In this document: positions 1 through 10,100 of the stretch, piece by piece
Layout: each line of letters starts with the position of its first letter
How positions within the stretch are numbered: the first letter of the stretch is position 1
Source of the DNA: Baffinella frigidus
Taxonomy: Eukaryota > Cryptophyceae > Cryptomonadales > Baffinellaceae
Assembly (NCBI GenBank): GCA_026770585.1
Contig: MU646820.1
Coordinates: forward strand, 6,944 to 25,464
DNA: 18,521 nt
Direction of reading: 5' to 3'
The notes under the pieces: generated by a model
What the model was told of the DNA's origin: nothing
Seen by the model: only the letters and a program-made list of their open reading frames with translations
The model's database searches: none
Position numbers and translations under genes: made by a program

Positions 1-563
1 GGTAGATGCAGCTTGCATGATGATAGGGGAATGAAGTGGAGTTTGCAGAAGTTTAGGGGATTTCAAAAGGGGTGATGAGGTTGACAGGAGTTCAAGGGAG
101 TGTGGGCGAGTTCAGCATTTGACAGTGCATTTCTGAGGAGGTTGTGGGGGCTTATGCGGAGGTTGACCGTAGCTCGCAGACTTCATGGAGATGTCAGTGG
201 AAAGCAGGGGGAGCTTGGGAAAGTTTCAGGAGTCTGGATGAGTTCTGGTATCGTTGGGTGAGTGAAGGTGAGTTTAAGAAAGATTCGGGGGTTCAGAAGC
301 GCTGGAAGAATGCTGGGGGGACGTGGGGGGAGATGACGTGAAATAATGAACTAACCGGGAATTTGTGAGATCAGGAAGGTAGTTCAGGGTAGGAGTTCAC
401 GAGAGTCAGCAGTGTGCAGATGCTTTCAAGGGCGTAAGAACATAAACCTGGATGGCTTGAGCAAAGCACAATGCTGAAGCTAAAGCGTCGAGATCGCCCC
501 CAACCCTAAACCGGCCCAAGAGCCCTCCCCGACACCCTCCCCCAGAAGATACCCATCCCGCAC
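1..563 (-). other. Intron downstream of exon A; copy of the intron after exon C
   Basis: No exon is visible. Positions 1 to about 340 match 2217 to about 2556 almost base for base, after which similarity becomes patchy. The short block just left of the exon (gcgtcgagatcg then ccccc aaccctaaa) is shared with the corresponding place beside exons C and E. The plus strand is rich in gttcagg/gggag words, so the transcript is C- and T-rich. Confidence 0.7.
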
Positions 564-704
564 CTCTGCCCCCGTCTCCACATCCCACATCTGCACGATG
601 GCGTCGTCAGACTTTTTGAAAGTCCTATTACTGCAGATGACGCGCTTTCCGTCCGCCGAGATCGCCACCGAGCTCACGTTTAAGTGGATTTTCAGCGTTC
701 TCAC
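564..704 (-). CDS. Exon A: single, divergent WD40 repeat
   Basis: 47 codons from VRTLKIHLNV through SSVAISADGKRVI to DAIVQMWDVETGAE, bounded by gggctggcag and gtgcgg. WD and the ADGKR strand are intact. The GH position reads IH and the loop NRTFKKSDDA is longer than in B or C, so it is the most diverged repeat. It is phase 0 at both ends. The sequence to its left (1-563) looks like another of the intron copies, with no terminal exon, so the gene should continue beyond the window. Confidence 0.68.
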
Positions 705-3700
705 CTGCCAGCCCGACCCCGTCTTACTTCCCCCGTCCGAAACCATACCCTCTGCGAAACACTCCTACCTCCTCGCGCTGCGCGCTACAATTTTGATCCT
801 GAAATGCAACAAGGAGATATAGTTTGACTGTCGTGCTCTTCAATGTGGGGGTCCTGTCGAACCCAGCCTCGAAAGACAGAAATTGTCGGGCATGCAGCTC
901 CGAACAAAATTGGATGCAACATCAGTGGCCTGGACCCTCAACCAACCAGGGGTGTTCGCAGGGGCCTTCAGGATGTTATGGCTGTTGAGATGAGGTTGTG
1001 GAAATTTATGGGGAGCATATCAGAGTTGGGGAACGCTAAAGGTGATGCCAGGGAAGTTGGAAATATTTCCCGGTAGATGAAGCTTAGAGGACGGTAGGGC
1101 AAAGTAGTCGAGGTGGCAGAACTTCGGAGGACTTCATGAGAGTTCAAGGAGGTCATAGGAGTTCAGGGAAGTATAGGTTAGTTCAGGATACGTTCAAATA
1201 TTTTAGAGGAGTTCATGGGATGTTATGGCAGGTTGTGGAATCGATTAGGACTTTCTCGGAACTGGGGGAATCTATAGGAGTTTCCAGCAGTCGACGGTAG
1301 CTCTGAGATTTTGAGGAGATGTGAGCGCAATGTACGGAGAGGTGAGAGAAGTTTCGAGGATTGAGATGGTTTGAGGTAATTTTGGATGAGTGTTGGTGGA
1401 TGAGTGCGGGTGAGATCATCAGAGGTTGGAGGGGTTGAGAGGAATGAGTTGAGGTGAGTTGAACTAATGCTAGCAGAACGTAGGGAGAATGACGTAACTT
1501 GATGCCAAGGGGAATTTGCAGGAGTTTTAAGAAGAAGATCATGAAAGCAAGCAGAGAAGAGGAGAGTTTCGGGGCAATGAATCATCAGCCAGGAAAGTTC
1601 GTGCAGAGCACAATGCTGAAAAGTTCGTGCAAAGCACAGTGCTGAACCTACTGCGTCGAGATCGATCTCAGTACTGGAACGCCCCGCAAAAAACCTCCCA
1701 ACCCCTTGACCCCAAATAAACCTCCACCCTCTCACCACCGCCCCCGTCTCCATGTCCCAGATCTTGACGGTCGATTTAAAATACGACCCGCTGACGACGC
1801 GCTTCCCGTCCGCCGAGATCGCCAACGACGACACCTGACTCGAGTGCCCCGTCGCCAGCGTGCGCACCTGCCAGCTCGCCCCCGCCTCACTCCTAATCCA
1901 AAACCATACCATCTGCAAAACAACTCCCACCCCTTCACGCTGCGCGCCATAACCTTGCCCCTGAAACAAAACAAGGTGATAGAGCTCGACTGTGGGGTTT
2001 CAACCATATCCAACCTGAAAGGACGATAATCGTCGGGCATGCTGTTCCGAACCATACGGGGTGCGACTACACTGGCCTGGACCCTCCACCACCCTGGGGT
2101 GTTTGCAGGAATTGCTGGGATCTTAGGGCAATTGAGATGAGTTACAAGGAGTTTGTGGGGAGCACACGGGAGTTGAGGGGATGCTGGGGGATGCTAGGCG
2201 AACGACGAAAAGTTCAGGTAGATGCAGCTTGCATGATGATAGGGGAATGAAGTGGAGTTTGCAGAAGTTTAGGGGATTTCAAAAGGGGTGATGAGGTTGA
2301 CAGGAGTTCAAGGGAGTGTGGGCGAGTTCAGCATTTGACAGTGCATTTCTGAGGAGGTTGTGGGGGCTTATGCGGAGGTTGACCGTAGCTCGCAGACTTC
2401 ATGGAGATGTCAGTGGAAAGCAGGGGGAGCTTGGGAAAGTTTCAGGAGTTTGGATGAGTTCTGGTAACTTTGGGTGAGTGAAGGTGAGTTTAAGAAAGAT
2501 TCGGGGGTTTTAGGGGAGCTGAAAGGATGCTGGGAGGACGTGGGGGGAAATGACGTGAATCAATGAGATAAAAGTTAATTTGTGTGATGTTAGGCAGGTA
2601 GTTCAGGGTAGGACTTCACGAGGGTCAACAGTGGGCAGATGAGTTGAAGGGCGTAAGAACACAACCCTGGATGGTTCATGCAGAGGACAATGGTGAACCT
2701 GCTGCGTCGAAATTGCCCCCAACCCTAAAACGGCCCACGAGCCCTCCCCGACAACATACCCCCACCTCACCTTCGCTCCCGTCTCCATGTCCCAGATCTC
2801 GATGTCATAGTCCGACCCGCTGACGACCCGCTTCCCGTCCGTCGAGATCGCTACCGAAATTCCCCCGAAACCCGCCAGCGTGCGCACCTGACAGCCCACC
2901 CCCGCCTCACTTCCCGTCCGAAACGAAACCCTCTGCGAAAACTCCCACGTCTTCACGCTGCGCGGTAAAATCTTGCCCCTGAGACACAGCACGGTGATCC
3001 TCCTGAAGTGATGTGTTCTTGACTCTGGGGATCCTGTCGTTCTTGACTCTGGGGATCCTGTCGAATCCAGCGTAAAGGACGGTCATTGTCGGGCATGCTG
3101 TCCCGAAAAGTTCTGGGCGCAACTACACTGGTATGGACCCCAGACTACCCCAGGGAGTTTGCGGGAGTTTGTGGAATGTCAGGGGTACCATCGATGGTTG
3201 ATGGAAGTTTCCGGGAGGTGAAGCGCAGAAAGGAGATTCTAGGGGATACCAGAGAATTTTCGATAGGTGAAGCCGAGAGGATGATGGTGGTATGTATTGG
3301 ACTTCGCAGGAATCCAGGGGACTTCAGCAAAGTTCAAGGAGTTGAAATAATTTCAGAGTATTGTGGGTGAGTTCAGGATGTGCCAGTGCATTTCAGATGA
3401 GGTGATGGGAGGTTATGGGAGGATATGAAAGTTTAGACGTGGTTCTCAGACACTCGGGAATTTTACAAGAGTTTCTGTCATTTGACGGTAGCTCGGGGAC
3501 TTCGAGGAGATGTGAGGGGAAGGAAGGGGGAGCCCATTGAATTTTTCAGGAGTTCAGGTGATTTTAGGTGAGCCGAGGTGAGTTCCACAGATGTTTGGGG
3601 GCTTAAGAGCAGTTGAAATGATGCTTGAGGAACGTGGGGGGAATGACGCGAGTCAGCGAAAGATCGAACAGTTCGCGGGAGTCTAGGGGAGGAGTTGAGG

Positions 3701-6700
3701 GAAAAGGTTTGTGGGAGGTGAGCAAAGGTTACGAGAGTGTGGGGCCGTGAAATCATCAACCTGAAAGTTTTTGCAAAGTAAGATACTGAAAACATTGCGT
3801 CAAAAATCGCACCCAACCCTGAACCACTCTGCCAACCCTCCACAACCACCTCCCTCACCAAACCCCCTCTACAGCCACCTCAATCCAATCAACCACCCAC
3901 CCTTCGCACCTCCATCCCCGTCTCCATATCCCAGATCACCCCCCGGTGGTACGAACCGCTGACGACGCGCTTCCCGTCCGCCGAGATCGCGACCGATGTT
4001 ACCTTTGACCAGTGCCCCGCCCGCGTGCACTCTGAATTCCTGACTACATTTTCGTTGTTTAATCCCTTCTCCTTTCTGCAGATGCAGCCGTCCTTGCGAT
4101 TGTGGCACGGCGACGTCCAGATCTGCGAAGCACCACTGCTTCAGTCTTCGTGAAACCCCACCGAGTGCTGCATGAACACTTCGAGTGCCCCGACACAGCG
4201 TGCACTTCGGGTTGTGATCGAACGGATACATCTTGCAGATGCATCCGTCAATCGAGTGCCCCGCCAGCGTGCGCACCTGCCAGCTCGCCCCCGCCTCACT
4301 CCCAATCCAAAACCATGATCTATGCGAAAAACTCCCACATCTTAATGCTGCACGCCACAACCTTGCCCCTGAACAAAACAAGGTGATAGAGCTCGACTGT
4401 GGGGTTCCAACCGTACCCAACCTCGAAGGGCAGTGATTGGTGGGCATGCTGTTCCGAACAACACGGGGTGCGACTACACTGGCCTGGACCCTGCACCACC
4501 CCGAGGTGTTTGCGAGAATTGAGGGGATCTTGGGGCGATTGAGACGAGTTTAAGAGAGTTTGTGGGGAGCACACGGGAGTTTAGGGGATGGTGTGTGAAT
4601 GTGAGGCTCCGGTTGAATCCAGCAAATGATAGAATGGTTTTGGCATGCTGTGTCGAACAATATGGTTTGCAACAACACTTTACTAGACCTTAAACCACAC
4701 CGGGGAGTTGACGGGAGTTGAGGAATCAGCGGGAGATATCAAAGGAGTTGAGAGGAGTTCAGGAGAGGCGCTGGGAGGAAGTGGAAGTTTCCGGCAGTTT
4801 CCGGCAGTTGACGGAAGCGCTTGGAATTTATCGAACCTGAGGGCGCTGGGAGTTTCAGGAAATCCTAGGGGATTTCGTTTTGCAAGAGATCAAGTCGTCG
4901 AGGTGAGTTCATGAGAGTTTTGATTCAGGATGCGAGGGGTTGTAGGGAAATTCAAAGGGATCATTAAGGATTCAAGGGATTTTCAGAGCAGGAGTTCACG
5001 AAGGTCAATGGAGCGTACGAGAGTTTCGGGATGCTGAAGCATCAATGTGGAAGTTTCGTGTGAAATACAATGCTGAACCTGCTACGTCGAAATCACCCCC
5101 AACTCTAAATCGCCCAGAAAGCCCCACCTGACCCGCCCCCAACCCCGCACCTCAAGTTCCGTCTCCACGTCCCAGATCTTCACGGTCATGTCCTCGGACC
5201 CGCTGACGATGCGCTTCCCGTCCACCGAGATCGCCACCGAGTGTACGCGGCCCGAGTGCCCCGCCAGCGTGCACTTGACCTCACCCGTGCCCGCATGGCA
5301 GATCTTCACGGTCTTGTCGTTTGAAGCACTCACGACCCACTTGCCGCAGTGCGAGAACGCGACAGAGTTTATCCTGCTCTCGTGCTCCCCGATCGTGAGC
5401 AGACACGGGTCGATCTGCTGCGGCCGCAGGGGCCACTCCACTCGCCGGGAAAATTCAGCCGCAGCCGCCCAGACTTGCGAGACCTCCGGCTCCTGCACGG
5501 CGAGCTGGAAGGGTAGAGCAGCAAGCTTGCCGCGCTGATTGTGGAGCTGAGCCCGGTGCTTGCCGACAAAGTTCCTGTACTGCTCCAGGCGCTGCTGCTC
5601 CTGGGACGGCGAACCCCCGCAGATCTCGATCGCCTCCGCGTACTCGCGCATCAGATCCCCCCCTTGCCCGACAGCGAACTTGGCGGCAACGTACTCGACC
5701 GAGCACAGGGACTCCGCAGCCCGCCGCACGTCCCCGGCGCGGGTGGCGTGGTACACCAGCTCCGTGAGCCTGCGCGTGTTGGGCAGCAGGCTGTCGCCGC
5801 CCTCCTCGAAGCGGCCCTCCAGCGCGAGCGGCTGTGCTGGCACCATGCGATCGCCCGTCGTCTCTCCCGGAAAGAAGTTGGGCCGCTGCACTTGCTGCGC
5901 CAGCCACGAGCTGTACGGCTTCGGCACGCCCGCCCACGCCCCCGCAAAGAGGTCCGCTACCTGCTGGTGTCTCGCCTGGACGGAGACGAAGCCCTCGCGC
6001 TGCTGCCCGCTCTTTCCGAACAGATACGCCTCTGCCACCTCCCAGAACTGCCGGTGGTACTAACACGCCAGCTCCTGCCCGCTCCCGTCCCCACGCCGCG
6101 ACAGGTACGCCGCAAGCTCCGCCAGCAGCATCGTGAGCACCAACGGCGGGCACGTCCGCATCGGAGGGACCCACCACTCGTAGACATCCGCCAGGACCTC
6201 GTCGTCGAGAGACAACAGGTGGACCAGCTCCGTCTCCGATACGCCGCTCCGTCGGCATATCGTGAGGTACGCGAGCACCGCCCGCACCAGGTGCGTCCCG
6301 TGCGTCGCCTCCAGGCGCTCGAAAAGGTCCTCGATCAAGCCGCGTACCGACGGCTCGAGCGGGAATTTCACCCCGTCGTACGAGGTCCACCCCGCGATGA
6401 ACTGTGCGACAATCGTGAGCCACAGGGGTGTTCCCGCCCCATCGCGTTGGCCCCTCTTGAGGAAAGCCGCATCGACCGCCACTTCCTGCTCCAGTGTGAG
6501 CGTGCGCCCTTGGAGCTTGAGCAGACGTCTCAGCACCCGAATGTGGTCCGAGATGGTCTCAACCTCCACGATGTTGCCCTCCGACGCTCCGTCTGCCAGC
6601 CCCAGGCCCTTCCGCAGCTGCGACAGGCACTTGAACTCTGCGTGGTCGGGAAGAGTAGAGACGACGAGGCGCACGTGCGGCGACAGCCCCGACACCGGCA

Positions 6701-7099
6701 GCCACTCCAGCTGCCGCCCCGCGTTGCTATTGTCGAGCTGGTCTACGGAGTCGATGAAGAGCGAGAGCGGCTGCTCTTCCGACGGCCACTCTGTGACAGC
6801 CTTGCGGAAGTAAGCCTTCAGCTCCTTGAAGTCTGACGGCACCCCCTTCTCCGTGTTGTAGCATCGCCGCAGCTGCTCGCAGACGCTCGAGAGAAGCGGC
6901 TGCACGGCGGAAGATGCCGGGGAGGTGCCAAGAAAGCGGATCACCACACAGCCCTTGCCCCGCTCCTGGATGTGCTCCACCATCAACTTGGACATCAAGT
7001 AGGTTTTGCCTGACCCGCTTTGCCCGTACACGACAAACGCCTTGCCTCCGGCGGAATTGGCGAGGGGGGCAAGGACGTCCTTGCCCCCCTCACCCCCCT

Positions 7100-7134
<35 letters not shown>

Positions 7135-10100
7135 ACTCTGGCCCTCGATTTCGGCCGACCCCTGGAGGTAGGCTTGCACAGCGTCGGCCACCCGCTTCGT
7201 GGAGTCGGTGCTGCAGAACTTGTTTCCGCGCACGACCGCGAAACACAGATGGTGCACCGCCTCGTCAACTGTCTCGTCTTGCCCCACCGCGAGCTTCTGC
7301 GCCCCTTGCACCATGCTTTTGGCCACCGAGGAGCCGAAGTCGTCGCACACCTGGTGAAGGGTTGAGAATTGAGGGTTGAGGGCTTAGGGTTCAGGGTTTG
7401 GACTTCCAGGTTTTGGGTTCAGGGTTGAGGGGGTTCATAAGGTTTTGAGATTCAGGTTTGAGATCAGGGGGCTCGAAGGGTTCAGGGGGGTAAGGGGATT
7501 GAGGGTTGAGGGTGAAGGGTTGAGGGATCCGGGTGTAGACTTTCGGGTTTTTGATTTAGAGTTGAAGGTTGAGGGTTTAGGGTGTAGAGTTGAGTGTGAG
7601 TGGATTGGCGGGTTGAGGTCCAAAACCTTGCGGAGGTATGCACAGTCTTCCGGCTTCTGCTTGTCGAGCCCTGTCTGCTTGCTGTCTCCGGGCGGGGCGT
7701 AGTCGCAGGTCGGCACGTCCGAGGGGATCATGAGAATCTGTCCGGCCAGCAGCTTCTGCGCCTCGTTGTCAACCTCCCCCTCCCCCTTCATGTCGACCCA
7801 GTTCTTGTCCATGGCCTGCTCCTTGAAGGACCGCCTCAGCACCAGGGTCTGCTCCTTCTGCCGCTGCGGCGACACCCACAGCAGCCCGCGCTTGAACTCC
7901 TGTTTCAGGGCTCCGCATTCAGCTCGACGAAACACATGCGGGACTTGAGAAGATAACGACCGGGTCAACAGATTCGGCTTCGAGGGTCAACAGGTTCGGC
8001 ACATTCACATTTACTCTACTCTCGCAAAAGAACTCGTTGCCAACTGTTGTAAATTCTGTGTTAAGAAAACACCACCACGACTAGGCCCTTCTGAAAGAAT
8101 ATGAGTGCCACAATCCCTCGCCAGCCTAACAACCATGTTCTTGCAACAAGGTGCAGATACCTGCTGACAATGCGCCTGCCCAATCTTCGCGGCAGGCCTC
8201 CATCTAGACCAACATGCCCTCCAATCTACAATCACTACTCTCAAGCTTGAGATTCCAACGAACTACGTCCTGTTCCTTGGACACACTCTTCTTGCCTTAT
8301 CAACGCCAATAACCCACACCGTCACAACGTTACAACAAGCAAAGAGAGGTTCCCACCTTGTCTTCCGCATACGCGGAGTGCACTCTTGATGTCCCATGCG
8401 CAGGCTCCCAGTGTTGATGAATCACTCTCGGTGAATCTCCTTTGTAGCTACCCTCCCAACAAAAAAAAGTGTTATTCGCTCTTTCTGGACAATCACCAGG
8501 ACAATGGGTCATATTGATGTCCTGGACCATGTCTGAAACCAAGGCCCACAGGAGAAATCCCCTAGAAGAAGAAATTATCCAAATCCTCCAGCCGTCTACC
8601 TGCACAGGATGCAGATTCCGGGTGTTCCTTGAATATGAAATTGAAAAAGCTATTCACGACCAAGGTAGACAAAGAAGCTCTAACGTCCCCTCGTGTGATC
8701 CTGTTCGTGCCCTCACAATTGACACTCTTGTCATCTCAGACGCACTCACCCCTTCAAAGACACCATATGCCCCAATTCTTACGAGAAAAGCAATCAAAAA
8801 AATGCGAGGGGAAGGTGTCTAGATTGCAGGCCTGCCGCAATGTTAGGGCAACTTCACAAGTCAACAAGAAACGTTTTCATTCAAGCCTGATACCAGAAAA
8901 AAAGTGTGTCAGGATATATACGGAGATTCACGTGTGTATCTCAAAAGTGCTTTCGAGTAAATGGGGCAAAATGATGCCAAAATTGATGTTTATTACACAT
9001 TCCCGGTAGCATGAAGTGCTGACATACTTTGTGATCATGCCAAAAATTGAGTGGTCAAGTCCCCTTCAATTATAGGATCTCGAGGTGTTTAAGCACACCT
9101 GAGCATAACACAGCTGGCCCCGGAGTCAATTACTTCAACTGGTGAAGGTGGAACTTTCCTCACCTTGTCTTGCTCCCCAATTTGGTCGGAACGAGTGGGG
9201 GTAGATCATTTCGTCTCTGTTACTCCTTTTGAGCCAAAAAGAATCGTCAATTGGTGCACCTGCCCTTCGTACGGTCTGCTCAAGCTTGATCATATGACAG
9301 TGCGGCTCCAACCCCTACAGGCATCTGACTGAACTGAGACCCCGCTTGGGAGGAGAGAGGCCGCAGAGACCAAGGCCCAACTCAAAGGAGACCAAAGATA
9401 CCGTTTTTGAGTCAACTATCGAGGCTCTCGTCACTTGTCCGACTGAGGCACGCATGAATGCAGACCATGTGTGTGACCTCTTTTCTCAACAAAGTGCGGT
9501 CAAGCACCTTTTTAAAGCATTGCACACCGATGAAAATCCTGAAAGAGAAACCCAGTGATTCGCAACCTCTCGACTCAGGGACTTCTCTCAACCTCTTGAT
9601 CGATATTGCCAAGCAAGCAAATGATACAACTGAAACAGAAGCCCAACCTATTATCTTTTTCCACCACCTACCAACCAGACTGCTCGGGTGATTTAAGCCC
9701 CCAAGACATGAAGCATACTGACAACATCAAAACAAAACGGACCCTCCCTTTGCCTGGCCACCTCTATACCCTGCAACCTCGCTGCCCCTCCCGGCTCAAC
9801 GCATCCTCCAACCGAACTCCACACCACAACCAAATCATCTTGCGAAAAGAACCAGCGCTCTACAGCCCTGAGAATACTGTCACAACTGCTGGGACGTTGA
9901 TTCGTGCAACGCACGTCTTCAGGCTTCACACGAATCCGTCACAACATACAAACAATCCACCAATGAGCTCGCCTACACTTAAGGGGACACACAGAAGCAA
10001 CAGATATGACTCGGCAAAGGGGGCCACTGACTGACAACAAGGCTCACTATTCTGACTGACGCCCTGAACTTGAGCCCGTCCGAATTTTGATACAAAGCAG

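Larger units (their letters stand above)
1..5153 (-). repeat. Tandem array of ~1.1 kb WD40-exon-plus-intron units
   Basis: The exon starts lie at 704, 1867, 2887 and 4276, with the last repeat of exon 6 ending at 5151. That is a spacing of about 1.0-1.4 kb. Intron blocks on both sides of each exon are recognisably copied. Units A and C resemble each other, as do B and D, giving a dimer of about 2.2-2.4 kb. Exons have one acceptor context (ctggcag or ctgtcag) and donors of the form gtgcg or gtgag. Confidence 0.75.

Noticed and set aside
1223-1969. 248-codon minus-strand frame read as one protein
   Set aside because: Only 1736-1867 has WD40 character. The rest runs through the donor gtgaga into intron and through acceptor-side sequence.
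1-5153. CRISPR-like periodic repeats
   Set aside because: The ~1.1 kb units contain WD40 exons and introns. The period is far too long and the context is eukaryotic.
5455-6423. 322-codon minus-strand frame overlapping exon 6
   Set aside because: It is a Gly/Ala/Arg-rich alternate frame of GC3-rich coding sequence, not the frame with NACHT and helical-arm motifs.
5541-6836. Long plus-strand open frame (431 codons)
   Set aside because: It is the antisense shadow of the NACHT exon; the Arg/Leu/Pro-rich product has no domain, while the minus strand gives Walker A and B motifs.
6914-7379. Plus-strand proline-rich frames through the C-run
   Set aside because: The poly-proline comes from the C homopolymer, which the real exon on the minus strand reads as glycine.
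9606-10034. 142-codon plus-strand frame in the large intron
   Set aside because: It has no domain, no GC3 bias, and a Thr/Pro/Ser-rich composition typical of a chance frame.
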